Source of the DNA: Caulobacter sp. | GTDB lineage: Bacteria; Pseudomonadota; Alphaproteobacteria; Caulobacterales; Caulobacteraceae | Assembly (NCBI GenBank): GCA_030645575.1 | Contig: JAUSMJ010000083.1 | Location: 1 to 33,779, forward strand | Direction of reading: 5' to 3' | DNA length: 33,779 nucleotides | Shown: piece after piece, positions 27,654-33,779 of the stretch | How the letters are laid out: every line of letters starts with the position of its first letter | How positions within the stretch are numbered: position 1 is the stretch's first letter | Translations under genes and position numbers: made by a program | Notes under the pieces: generated by a model | Told to the model about the DNA's origin: nothing | Databases searched by the model: none | The model's input: the letters and a program-made list of their open reading frames with translations, nothing else

Positions 27654-28379
27654 ATGCCCAAGAAGGCCGTGCTTGTCGTCGGCGCCGGAGACGCCACGGG
27701 CGGGGCCATCGCCCGGCGCTTCGCCCGCGAAGGCTACGCCGCCGTCATCGTCCGCCGCGACGCGGCCAAGCTGAGCGACCTGACCGGCCAGATCGTCGCC
27801 GAGGGCGGCGAGGCGCACCCGTTCGGCATCGACGCCCGCAAGGAAGAGCAGGTCGTCGATCTGTTCGCCCGCGTCGAGGCGGACATCGCCCCGCTGGACG
27901 TCGTGGTGTTCAACATCGGCGCGAACGTCAATTTCGGCATCGTGGAGACCACTGCCCGCGTCTACACCAAGGTCTGGGAGATGGCCGCTTTCGCTGGGTT
28001 CTTGACCGGGCGGGAAGCGGCCAAACACATGCTGCCGCGCGGCCGGGGGACCATCCTGTTCACCGGCGCCACGGCCTCGCTGCGCGGCGGCAAGGGTTTT
28101 GCGGCCTTCGCCGGAGCCAAGTTCGCGCTGCGCGCCCTGGCCCAGTCGATGGCCCGCGAACTGGGGCCGCAGGGCATCCATGTGGCCCACAGCATCATCG
28201 ACGGGGCCATCGACACGGCCTGGATCGCCGAAAACTTCCCCCAGCGCCACGCGCTGAAGGACCAGGACGGGATCCTGAACCCCGACCACATCGCCGACGC
28301 CTACTGGATGCTGCACAGCCAGCCGCGCGACGCCTGGACGCACGAGCTGGATCTGCGGCCCTGGATGGAGAGCTTCTGA
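27654..28379 (+). CDS. SDR-fold protein with non-standard catalytic residues
   Basis: A 241-residue short-chain dehydrogenase/reductase fold. The cofactor loop is VVGAGDATGGAIARRFA (8-24), a variant of TGxxxGxG, and the FNIGANVNFG block replaces NNAG. The catalytic area reads FTGATASLRGGKGFAAFAGAKFALR: the lysine K156 is present, but the tyrosine four residues before it is F152, and the serine 13 residues earlier is A139. It may bind NAD(P) yet lack the normal proton relay. Similar SDR proteins with Phe at this place exist in other bacteria as far as I recall. RBS GGGGAGG. Its stop overlaps the next gene's start (TGATG), so the two are coupled. Confidence 0.85.
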   Translation: MPKKAVLVVGAGDATGGAIARRFAREGYAAVIVRRDAAKLSDLTGQIVAEGGEAHPFGIDARKEEQVVDLFARVEADIAPLDVVVFNIGANVNFGIVETTARVYTKVWEMAAFAGFLTGREAAKHMLPRGRGTILFTGATASLRGGKGFAAFAGAKFALRALAQSMARELGPQGIHVAHSIIDGAIDTAWIAENFPQRHALKDQDGILNPDHIADAYWMLHSQPRDAWTHELDLRPWMESF

Positions 28380-28963
28380 TGCCCAAGACCGTGGAATTCC
28401 TGTTCGACGTCGGCAGCCCGACGACCTACCTGGCGCACAAACGCATGCCGGGCCTGATCGAGCGTACGGGCGCGGAGGTGATCTATGTGCCGGTGCTGCT
28501 GGGCGGCGTGTTCAAGGCCACCGGCAACGCCTCGCCGGTGACGGTGCCGGCCAAGGGCGCCTGGATGGGCGCCGACATGGCGCGGTTCGCGAAGAAGTTC
28601 GGCGTCAGCCTGAACATGAACCCGCACTTCCCCATCAACACCATCGTCATGATGCGCATGCTGGCCGGGCTGGTCGGCGAGGACCCGTTCCCGGGCGTGG
28701 TCGATGTGCTGTTCGACGCGATGTGGAAGGGGCGCAAGAACATGGGCGACCCGGCGGTTCTGGCCGAGGTGCTGACAAAGGCCGGCTTCGACGCGGGGGC
28801 CCTGATCGCCATCGCCGAAACGCCGGACGCCAAGGCGGCCCTGAAAACCAACACCGAATCCGCCGTCGCCCGCGGCGTCTTCGGCGCCCCGACCTTCTTC
28901 GTCGATGACGAGATGTATTTCGGCCAGGACCGGCTGGACTGGGTCGAGGAGGCGCTTCTCTAA
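28379..28963 (+). CDS. 2-hydroxychromene-2-carboxylate isomerase family protein (DsbA/kappa-GST fold)
   Basis: A 194-residue thioredoxin-fold protein of the HCCA isomerase family, known from naphthalene breakdown, where glutathione is a cofactor. It has the N-terminal FLFDVGSPTTYLAHKRMP with the active serine S13, the all-helical insert, and the C-terminal cis-proline block ARGVFGAPTFFVDDEMYFGQDRLDWVEEAL. Translationally coupled to the SDR gene. No other naphthalene-degradation genes are nearby, so the real substrate may differ. It is followed directly by a repeat element. Confidence 0.88.
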   Translation: MPKTVEFLFDVGSPTTYLAHKRMPGLIERTGAEVIYVPVLLGGVFKATGNASPVTVPAKGAWMGADMARFAKKFGVSLNMNPHFPINTIVMMRMLAGLVGEDPFPGVVDVLFDAMWKGRKNMGDPAVLAEVLTKAGFDAGALIAIAETPDAKAALKTNTESAVARGVFGAPTFFVDDEMYFGQDRLDWVEEALL

Positions 28964-29113
28964 CCTCTCCCTCTGGGGAGAGGGGGACCACCCGAAGGGT
29001 GGTGGAGAGGGAGTCTCAGATGGCGGCAGTCCACTCCGCGATCGTCCTGACCACCAACGGCGCATCCCCCTCCACCATGCTTCGCATGGTCCCCCTCCCC
29101 CAAGAGGGGGAGG
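28964..29113. repeat. Composite hairpin repeat element
   Basis: About 150 bases made of several perfect hairpins: CCTCTCCC/GGGAGAGG (28964-28983), CCACCC/GGGTGG (28988-29002), ACCATGC/GCATGGT (29074-29090) and CCTCCCCC/GGGGGAGG (29094-29113). The overall pattern of CCCTCTCC...GGTGGAG and CTCCACCATGC...GGTCCCCCT recurs in many alphaproteobacterial intergenic regions. A small relative is at 20996-21016. Confidence 0.75.
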
Positions 29114-29125
29114 ACGTCCATGTTG

Positions 29126-29154
29126 CTGTCAGCGTCCTGTCAGCACGCTGTCAC
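29126..29154 (+). promoter_or_regulatory. Three PhoB-like half-sites upstream of the amidase
   Basis: CTGTCAG (29126-29132), CTGTCAG (29137-29143) and CTGTCAC (29148-29154) repeat every 11 bases with 4-base spacers. This is the spacing and near-consensus of tandem PhoB half-sites (CTGT(A/C)A(C/T)); the last base of two of them departs from it. The array ends 62 bp before the amidase start. Another OmpR-type regulator could use the same arrangement. Confidence 0.55.
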
Positions 29155-29216
29155 GGCGGGCTGGACACCGCCACGTCCGCCTTGTCACGATCAGGAAAGG
29201 GACAAGGGAGACGGCC

Positions 29217-30605
29217 ATGACCGACACGCTGACCACCGATCTCGCGCGGGCCACGGCCGGCGAGACCGTCCGGGCGATCGCCGACCGTGAGATCAGCGCG
29301 CTGGAGGCGACCGACGCCGCCATCGCCCGCATCGAGGCCCGCGACGGGGCGATCAACGCGGTGGTCGTGCGCGACTTCGACCGGGCCCGCGAGGCGGCGA
29401 GGGCGGCCGACGCCGCCATTGCCCGAGGCGAGCGCGGGCCGCTGCTCGGCGTGCCGATGACGGTCAAGGAAGCCAATTGGGTCGCCGGCCTGCGGACGAC
29501 CTGGGGCATGGAACACTGGAGCGACTGGAAGGCCCCCGTCGATGGCGTCGGCATCGCCCGGCTCAAGGCCGCCGGGGCGATCATCCTGGGCAAGACCAAC
29601 GTGCCGCCGATGCTGGCCGACTTCCAGAGCGACAACCCGGTCTATGGCCGCACCAACAATCCCTGGGACCTGACCCGCACGCCCGGCGGGTCTTCCGGCG
29701 GCGGCGGCGCGGCGCTGGCGGCCGGGATGGTCCCGCTGGAGTTCGGCTCGGACATCGGCGGCTCGATCCGCATCCCGGCCGGATTCTGCGGGGCCTATGG
29801 CCACAAGCCGAGCTATGGCGTCGTGCCCCTGCGGGGTCATACGCCGCCGGGACTCGACGGCGTTGATGTGCCGGTGGCCGTCGTCGGCCCGATGGCGCGC
29901 ACGGCGGCCGACCTCGATCTGGCGCTGGGCGTGCTGGCCGGGCCCGACGACAGCGAGGCCGTCGGCTACAGCCTGGCCTTCCCGCCGCCCCGGCATGGAC
30001 GCCTGGCCGACTATCGCGTGCTGATCCTCGATCACCATCCGCTGGCGGCCGCCGACGACGAGATCCGCGAGGCATTGGATGCTCTGGGAGACCGTCTGGA
30101 GGACCTGGGCGCCCGGATCGACCGGCACACCGATCTGCTGCCCGACCTGGCCGACGCGCACGAGGTCTATGGCGCCATCCTCAACACCGCCCTGACCATG
30201 GGCCAGCCCGGCGCCAGGCCGCCCAACGCCCACGAGTGGATGACCCTGCTGACGCGCCAGCTGTTCATCCGCCGCCAGTGGGCGCGGCTGTTCAAGGGCT
30301 TCGACGTGGTGCTGGCGCCGTCGCTCGGGACCCTGGCCTTTCCGCATGATCCGAGCCCGGACATGGGCGCGCGGACCCTGCTTCTGAACGGCGAGAAGAC
30401 CCCCTATTTCAACCAGATCGCCTGGTCGGGCGTCGCCACCCTGGGCCACCTGCCGGCCACCGCCGCGCCGGTAGGCCTGAGCAAGGCCGGCCTGCCGATC
30501 GGGATCCAGATCATCGGGCCCTACCTCGAGGACCGCACGACCATCGCCTTCGCCGGCCTGCTGGAGCGCGAGTTCGGCGGGTTTGTCGCGCCGCCGGGAT
30601 ATTGA
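29217..30605 (+). CDS. Amidase signature family enzyme
   Basis: A 462-residue hydrolase of the amidase signature family, which splits amides with a Ser-cisSer-Lys triad. The lysine is K84 in [11 protein letters not shown], the serine loop is [16 protein letters not shown] (S159/S160), and the nucleophile is S183 in [15 protein letters not shown]. The C-terminal part ([27 protein letters not shown]) is typical. The start at 29217 follows GGGAG; the frame is open far upstream through the repeat element and is not coding there. Length and motifs fit a stand-alone amidase more than GatA, which would be in a gatCAB context. Substrate unknown. PhoB-like sites lie upstream. Confidence 0.9.
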   Translation: MTDTLTTDLARATAGETVRAIADREISALEATDAAIARIEARDGAINAVVVRDFDRAREAARAADAAIARGERGPLLGVPMTVKEANWVAGLRTTWGMEHWSDWKAPVDGVGIARLKAAGAIILGKTNVPPMLADFQSDNPVYGRTNNPWDLTRTPGGSSGGGGAALAAGMVPLEFGSDIGGSIRIPAGFCGAYGHKPSYGVVPLRGHTPPGLDGVDVPVAVVGPMARTAADLDLALGVLAGPDDSEAVGYSLAFPPPRHGRLADYRVLILDHHPLAAADDEIREALDALGDRLEDLGARIDRHTDLLPDLADAHEVYGAILNTALTMGQPGARPPNAHEWMTLLTRQLFIRRQWARLFKGFDVVLAPSLGTLAFPHDPSPDMGARTLLLNGEKTPYFNQIAWSGVATLGHLPATAAPVGLSKAGLPIGIQIIGPYLEDRTTIAFAGLLEREFGGFVAPPGY

Positions 30606-30612
30606 GCCGACG

Positions 30613-30653
30613 GGACGGGCTATCCAGTCCCGAGGGGACAGGAAAGCCCGTCC
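30613..30653 (+). terminator. Long hairpin after the amidase gene
   Basis: GGACGGGCT (30613-30621) pairs with AGCCCGTCC (30645-30653), and the interior adds TCC/GGA and GTCCC/GGGAC steps around GAG. It starts 8 bases after the stop. There is no T-run, so it may act as a 3' end structure and not a strict intrinsic terminator. Confidence 0.5.
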
Positions 30654-30668
30654 GGGGCAGGAATGAAC

Positions 30669-30696
30669 GGGGACGCGCATTTCAGTGCATGTTCCC
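30669..30696. repeat. Diverged palindromic repeat, GGGACA family, copy 4
   Basis: GGGGACGCGCATTTCAGTGC followed by ATGTTCCC is a single arm with several changes from copies 1 to 3 that weaken the stem. It lies between the amidase hairpin and the HIT gene. Confidence 0.6.
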
Positions 30697-30743
30697 GGGG
30701 GGCTGGCTTTGATAGGAGATGACGCCTTGCAGGGAGCGCATCA

Positions 30744-31196
30744 ATGAGCCTCGACGGCGCCTATGACGACGGCAACATCTTCGCGAAGATCGTGCGGGGC
30801 GAGATGCCCTGCGTGAAGGTGTGGGAGGACGACCAGATCCTCGCCTTCATGGACGTGTTTCCCCAGGCGAAGGGGCATGTACTGGTGATCTCGAAGACCT
30901 CGAAGGCCCGCAACCTGCTCGACGCCGAGGCCAAGACCATCGGTCGCCTGATCGGGGCGGTGCAGAAGACCGCGCGGGCGGTCAAGGCCGCGCTCAAGCC
31001 CGACGGGCTGGTGGTGACGCAGTTCAACGGCTCGACGGCCGGCCAGACGGTGTTCCATCTGCACTTCCACATCATTCCGCGCTGGGACGGCGTGCCGCTC
31101 GGCCGGCACGGCGAGGGCGGCATGGCGGACATGGGCGAGCTGAAGGCTCTGGCCGATCAGATCGCCGGCGCGCTGGACGGCCCGGAAAGGTCGTGA
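30744..31196 (+). CDS. HIT family nucleotide-binding protein
   Basis: A 150-residue histidine-triad protein, a family of nucleotide hydrolases and transferases acting on phosphoramidates or dinucleotides. It has the N-terminal NIFAKIVRGEMPCVKVWED, AFMDVFPQAKGHVLVISK, and the triad motif VFHLHFHIIPRW with H105, H107 and H109. The closest group looks like bacterial HinT/HIT proteins. The ATG at 30744 follows GGGAGCG. It appears to be a single gene. Confidence 0.93.
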   Translation: MSLDGAYDDGNIFAKIVRGEMPCVKVWEDDQILAFMDVFPQAKGHVLVISKTSKARNLLDAEAKTIGRLIGAVQKTARAVKAALKPDGLVVTQFNGSTAGQTVFHLHFHIIPRWDGVPLGRHGEGGMADMGELKALADQIAGALDGPERS

Positions 31197-31260
31197 TCGA
31201 CCGCTAGCCTCGACACAGGACCGACGACGGGCGAACCGTTCGCCGGCATGGAGATGACCG

Positions 31261-31734
31261 ATGACCTACCGTTCCGTCTGGGCCGCCGCCGTTCTGGCGC
31301 TGGCGCCCGTCGCGGCCCAGGCGACCGACTACCGGGTGATGGGCGAGGACGAGCGGGCGATCAGCGTGATCGAGGGTGCGGTCAAGACCGACTCCGACGG
31401 CCGCCGCGAGACCGGCTTCTTCATCGGCTTTTCCGAGCCTGTCGGCGGTCCCGGCGGCACGCAGGTGATCACCTCGACGATCCTCTTCGACTGCGCGGCC
31501 AGCCGCTACAAGGTCGGCCCCTCGAGCAGCTTCACGGCCGAGATGGCGCCGGTGCAGCGGGCGGACGGCCACTATGGCTGGCGCGACGTCGTCGCCGACT
31601 CGCCGTTCGCCCGGGCCGCCGCCTTCGCCTGCAGGGGCGAGGCGCTGCCGACGGCTGATGGCGCGGATGTCAGGGCCATCGTCGCCGGCTACCTCGCGCG
31701 CAGAGCGGCCGCCGCGCCGCCGCCCGGAACCTGA
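31261..31734 (+). CDS. Hypothetical secreted protein
   Basis: A 157-residue protein with a clear signal peptide (MTYRSVWAAAVLALAPVAAQA, cleavage near residue 21), so it is periplasmic. The mature part has two cysteines (LFDCAASRYKVG and AFACRGEAL) that could form a disulfide, and ends in an alanine/proline tail. The DC-x-x-R-Y stretch slightly recalls the surface-adhesin E type of small secreted proteins, but I cannot confirm this. GGAG seven bases before the ATG supports the start. No partner gene is evident. Confidence 0.7.
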   Translation: MTYRSVWAAAVLALAPVAAQATDYRVMGEDERAISVIEGAVKTDSDGRRETGFFIGFSEPVGGPGGTQVITSTILFDCAASRYKVGPSSSFTAEMAPVQRADGHYGWRDVVADSPFARAAAFACRGEALPTADGADVRAIVAGYLARRAAAAPPPGT

Positions 31735-31906
31735 TCAGGCGCATGGCCCGACGGTTTCTGTAACGGGCGCGACTGGCGCCTTGCCCGGGCGGTTCGTCGC
31801 CGTCAGAGCCGCGAAAACGGCCGACAGCCACGTCCGAACCCGCCAGGGAAGGTTCGCGGCGTTCATGCGCCAGCATCGGCGGAGGGGGGCGACAGCGCGG
31901 GCCGGA

Positions 31907-32533
31907 TCAGGCGACGAGCTTGCCTATCAGTGTGAAAAATCCAAGCAGCGCCGCCATCCCGCCGAGCATGGCCAACGTGTGTTGTCGGAACTTCTCGCTA
32001 ATGTCCGCGCGAAGGATGTGCAGGTCCGCCTTGGTCGCCATCTCGTCACGGAGCGCGGCGATGTCCGCTTTCGTCGCCATGTCCGCGATGTCGGCCTTGG
32101 TGGCCATGTCGGCGATGTCCGCCTTCGTCGCCATGTCGGCGATGTCTACTTTCGTGGCCATGCCAGCGATGTCTGCCTTCGTGGCCATGCCAGCGATGTC
32201 CGCCTTCGTCGCCATGTCGGCGATGTCCGCTTTTGTCGCCATGTCCGCGATGTCGGCCTTGGTGGCCATGTCGGCGATGTCCGCCTTTGTGGCCATGTCG
32301 GCGATGTCTGCCTTTGTGGCCATGTCAGCGAAATCCGCCTTCGTGGCCATGCCCGCGATGTCGCTCCTTCTCACCATGTCGGCGATATCAACCTTGGTCG
32401 CCAGCTGGCCGAAATCCACCGAGGCCGTGGCGTGCTGAAACACGGCCACCACCGCCTCGGCCACGCCTTCGGCCATCCCCGCCTCGCGGAGGCGCTTGGA
32501 GGCGCTGAGCGTGTCGAAGGCGAACGGCGTCAT
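31907..32533 (-). CDS. Coiled-coil protein with 13 nonapeptide repeats and a C-terminal membrane anchor
   Basis: A 208-residue protein. Residues 1-44 (FDTLSASKRLREAGMAEGVA, then AEAVVAVFQ) resemble the start of DUF1640/CCDC90-type coiled-coil proteins. Residues 45-161 are 13 tandem copies of a 9-residue unit, usually ATKADIADM, with small variants (ATKVDIADM, VRRSDIAGM, ATKADIAAL). A 14th degenerate unit (MATKADLHILR) leads into a short coil and a hydrophobic anchor (LAMLGGMAALLGFFTLIGKL). A 9-residue period does not fit a simple heptad, so the rod would have an unusual pitch or form another helical array. It lies 35 bp after the clpA stop on the same strand and may be cotranscribed. Function unknown. 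Confidence 0.85.
   Translation of the reverse strand: MTPFAFDTLSASKRLREAGMAEGVAEAVVAVFQHATASVDFGQLATKVDIADMVRRSDIAGMATKADFADMATKADIADMATKADIADMATKADIADMATKADIADMATKADIAGMATKADIAGMATKVDIADMATKADIADMATKADIADMATKADIAALRDEMATKADLHILRADISEKFRQHTLAMLGGMAALLGFFTLIGKLVA
32051..32401 (-). repeat. 27-bp in-frame tandem repeat array (13 units)
   Basis: The DNA repeats with a 27-bp period inside the coiled-coil gene. Units are closely similar, and a stretch of about 90 bp starting near 32059 recurs 162 bp further (near 32221) with about 3 differences, so a block of six units appears to have been copied. Such arrays change length by slippage or unequal recombination. Confidence 0.9.
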
Positions 32534-32568
32534 GCGTGCAATCTAGCCGCGCGTTCTCGCTTTGTCCA

Positions 32569-33779
32569 CTATTCCGCGAGCGCGGGTTCCTCGATTTCCG
32601 GTTCGCCGGGCTGGCGGGGCTTGTCATCGACCTCGAACTCGAAGGCGATCTTGCCATCCCGGAGCACGACGCGGACGTGTCCGCCCTTGGCCAGCTTGCC
32701 GAACAGGATGTCGTCGGCCAGCGGCTTCTTAATATGCTCCTGGATCACCCGGGCCAGCGGCCGGGCGCCGTAGAGTTCGTCGAAGCCGTTCTTGGCCAGC
32801 CAGTCGGCCGCTTCGTCGCTGGTCTCGATGGTCACGTTGCGGTCGGCCAGCTGGGCTTCCAGCTGCAGCACGAACTTCTGCACCACCTGGCGGATGATGT
32901 CCTGGGTCAGCGGCTTGAAGGCCACCACCGCGTCGAGGCGGTTGCGGAACTCCGGCGTGAAGATGCGCTTGATCGCCTCCTCGCTCTCGCCGTCCGCCTT
33001 GCCGCGGCCAAAGCCGATGGTCTGGCGCTGGGAGTCGGCCGCGCCGGCGTTGGTGGTCATGATCAGGACCACGTTGCGGAAATCGACCTTCTTGCCGTTG
33101 GAGTCGGTCAGCTGGCCGTGATCCATGACTTGGAGCAGGATGTTGTAAACGTCGGCGTGCGCCTTCTCGATCTCGTCCAGCAGCACCACCGCGTGCGGGT
33201 GCTGATCGACGGCGTCGGTCAGCTGGCCGCCCTGATCATAGCCGACATAGCCGGGAGGGGCCCCGATCAGCCGGCTGACCGTGTGGCGCTCCATGTATTC
33301 GCTCATGTCGAAGCGCAGCAGCTCGATGCCCAGGGTCGAAGCCAGCTGGCGGGCCGCTTCGGTCTTGCCCACGCCCGTCGGGCCGCTGAACAGATAGCAG
33401 CCGATCGGCTTTTGCGGGTCGCGCAGGCCGGCGCGGGCCATCTTCATGGCGCTGGACAGCTGGGCGATCGCCTCGGGCTGGCCGAACACGCTGCGCTGCA
33501 GGTCGTTCTCGAGCTCCTTGAGGGCCTCGGTGTCCGACTTGCTGACCGACTTGGGCGGGATGCGGGCGATCTTGGCGACGACGGCCTCGATCTCCTTCAC
33601 GCCGATGGTCTTCTTGCGCTTGCCCTCCGGCAGCAGCATCTGGCCGGCGCCGGCCTCGTCGATCACGTCGATCGCCTTGTCGGGCAGCTTGCGGTCGGTG
33701 ATGTATTTGGCCGACAGATCCACCGCGACCTTGAGCGCCTCGGCCGTGTATTTCAGCTTGTGGAATTCCTCGTAGTAGA
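32569..33779 (-). CDS. clpA: ATP-dependent Clp protease ATP-binding subunit ClpA, C-terminal part (runs off the window)
   Basis: About 403 residues of ClpA, an unfoldase with two AAA+ modules that works with ClpP. The visible part begins YYEEFHKLKYTAEALK at the end of the first module and covers the whole second: Walker A FSGPTGVGKTEAARQ, Walker B VVLLDEIEKAHADVYN, GAPPGYVGYDQGGQLTDAV with the pore-loop tyrosine, the LIMTTNAG and FTPEFRNRLDAVVAF motifs, and sensor 2 YGARPLARVIQEHIKKPL. The spacing from the first module is short, as in ClpA and unlike ClpB, which has a long middle coil; the missing N-terminal part would confirm this. The acidic C-terminal tail is EPEIEEPALAE. Confidence 0.95.
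   Translation of the reverse strand, partial: YYEEFHKLKYTAEALKVAVDLSAKYITDRKLPDKAIDVIDEAGAGQMLLPEGKRKKTIGVKEIEAVVAKIARIPPKSVSKSDTEALKELENDLQRSVFGQPEAIAQLSSAMKMARAGLRDPQKPIGCYLFSGPTGVGKTEAARQLASTLGIELLRFDMSEYMERHTVSRLIGAPPGYVGYDQGGQLTDAVDQHPHAVVLLDEIEKAHADVYNILLQVMDHGQLTDSNGKKVDFRNVVLIMTTNAGAADSQRQTIGFGRGKADGESEEAIKRIFTPEFRNRLDAVVAFKPLTQDIIRQVVQKFVLQLEAQLADRNVTIETSDEAADWLAKNGFDELYGARPLARVIQEHIKKPLADDILFGKLAKGGHVRVVLRDGKIAFEFEVDDKPRQPGEPEIEEPALAE

Noticed and set aside
29186..29200. FNR-like TTGTCACGATCAG before the amidase
   Set aside because: Two mismatches in the conserved positions; the PhoB-like array is a better explanation for control of this gene.
29217..30605. Naming the amidase gatA
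   Set aside because: No gatB or gatC beside it and the local context is metabolic, so a stand-alone amidase is more likely.
32051..32401. CRISPR-like array of 27-bp repeats
   Set aside because: The repeats are contiguous without spacers and keep the reading frame of a protein, so this is a coding tandem repeat.

Overview
The window is a GC-rich stretch of bacterial chromosome from an alphaproteobacterium, most likely a member of the Caulobacteraceae (Caulobacter or Phenylobacterium type). The best marker is the order tig, clpP, then a HAD-family gene on the opposite strand (cicA of Caulobacter), then clpX. The glnB-glnA pair and intergenic repeats of a kind common in alphaproteobacteria fit this. 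Species cannot be fixed from the sequence alone.

Layout. 1-2.7 kb: polyphosphate genes ppx (cut by the window edge) and ppk1 on the minus strand, with a good Pho box in front. 2.7-6.6 kb: three small DUF805 membrane proteins and a TonB-dependent receptor. The receptor and the third DUF805 gene are bracketed by a 91-bp direct repeat, one copy being the true 3' end of the carboxylase gene and the other an orphan fragment of it. 6.6-8.6 kb: alpha subunit of an acyl-CoA (probably propionyl-CoA) carboxylase. 8.6-11.4 kb: ybjQ-like gene, msrB, glnA and glnB. 11.6-16 kb: a thiolase-fold protein, a histidine phosphatase, the bifunctional NAD(P)HX repair enzyme and an unknown membrane protein. 16-18.6 kb: B12-dependent ribonucleotide reductase behind an FNR/FixK-type box, then tRNA-Leu(UAG). 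18.8-23.8 kb: trigger factor, ClpP, CicA with a small partner gene, and ClpX. 23.9-26 kb: a small membrane protein, a TauD-type dioxygenase and a divergent Crp-family regulator. 26.1-30.6 kb: malonyl-CoA synthetase, an atypical SDR, a DsbA-fold isomerase and an amidase behind three PhoB-like half-sites. 30.7-33.8 kb: a HIT protein, a secreted protein, a nonapeptide-repeat coiled-coil protein and the 3' part of clpA.

Most genes are housekeeping: protein quality control (tig, clpP, clpX, clpA, msrB), nitrogen control (glnB, glnA), phosphate storage (ppk, ppx), DNA precursors (nrdJ) and metabolite repair. No phage, plasmid, CRISPR or transposase gene is visible. The points of interest are regulatory sites not implied by the gene list (two PhoB-like sites, one FNR-like box, one divergent-promoter palindrome), three families of hairpin-forming dispersed repeats, two of which show compensatory base changes, a footprint of a gene-end duplication, and an in-frame 27-bp repeat array in a membrane-anchored coiled-coil gene. 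I do not see a clearly new multi-gene system.
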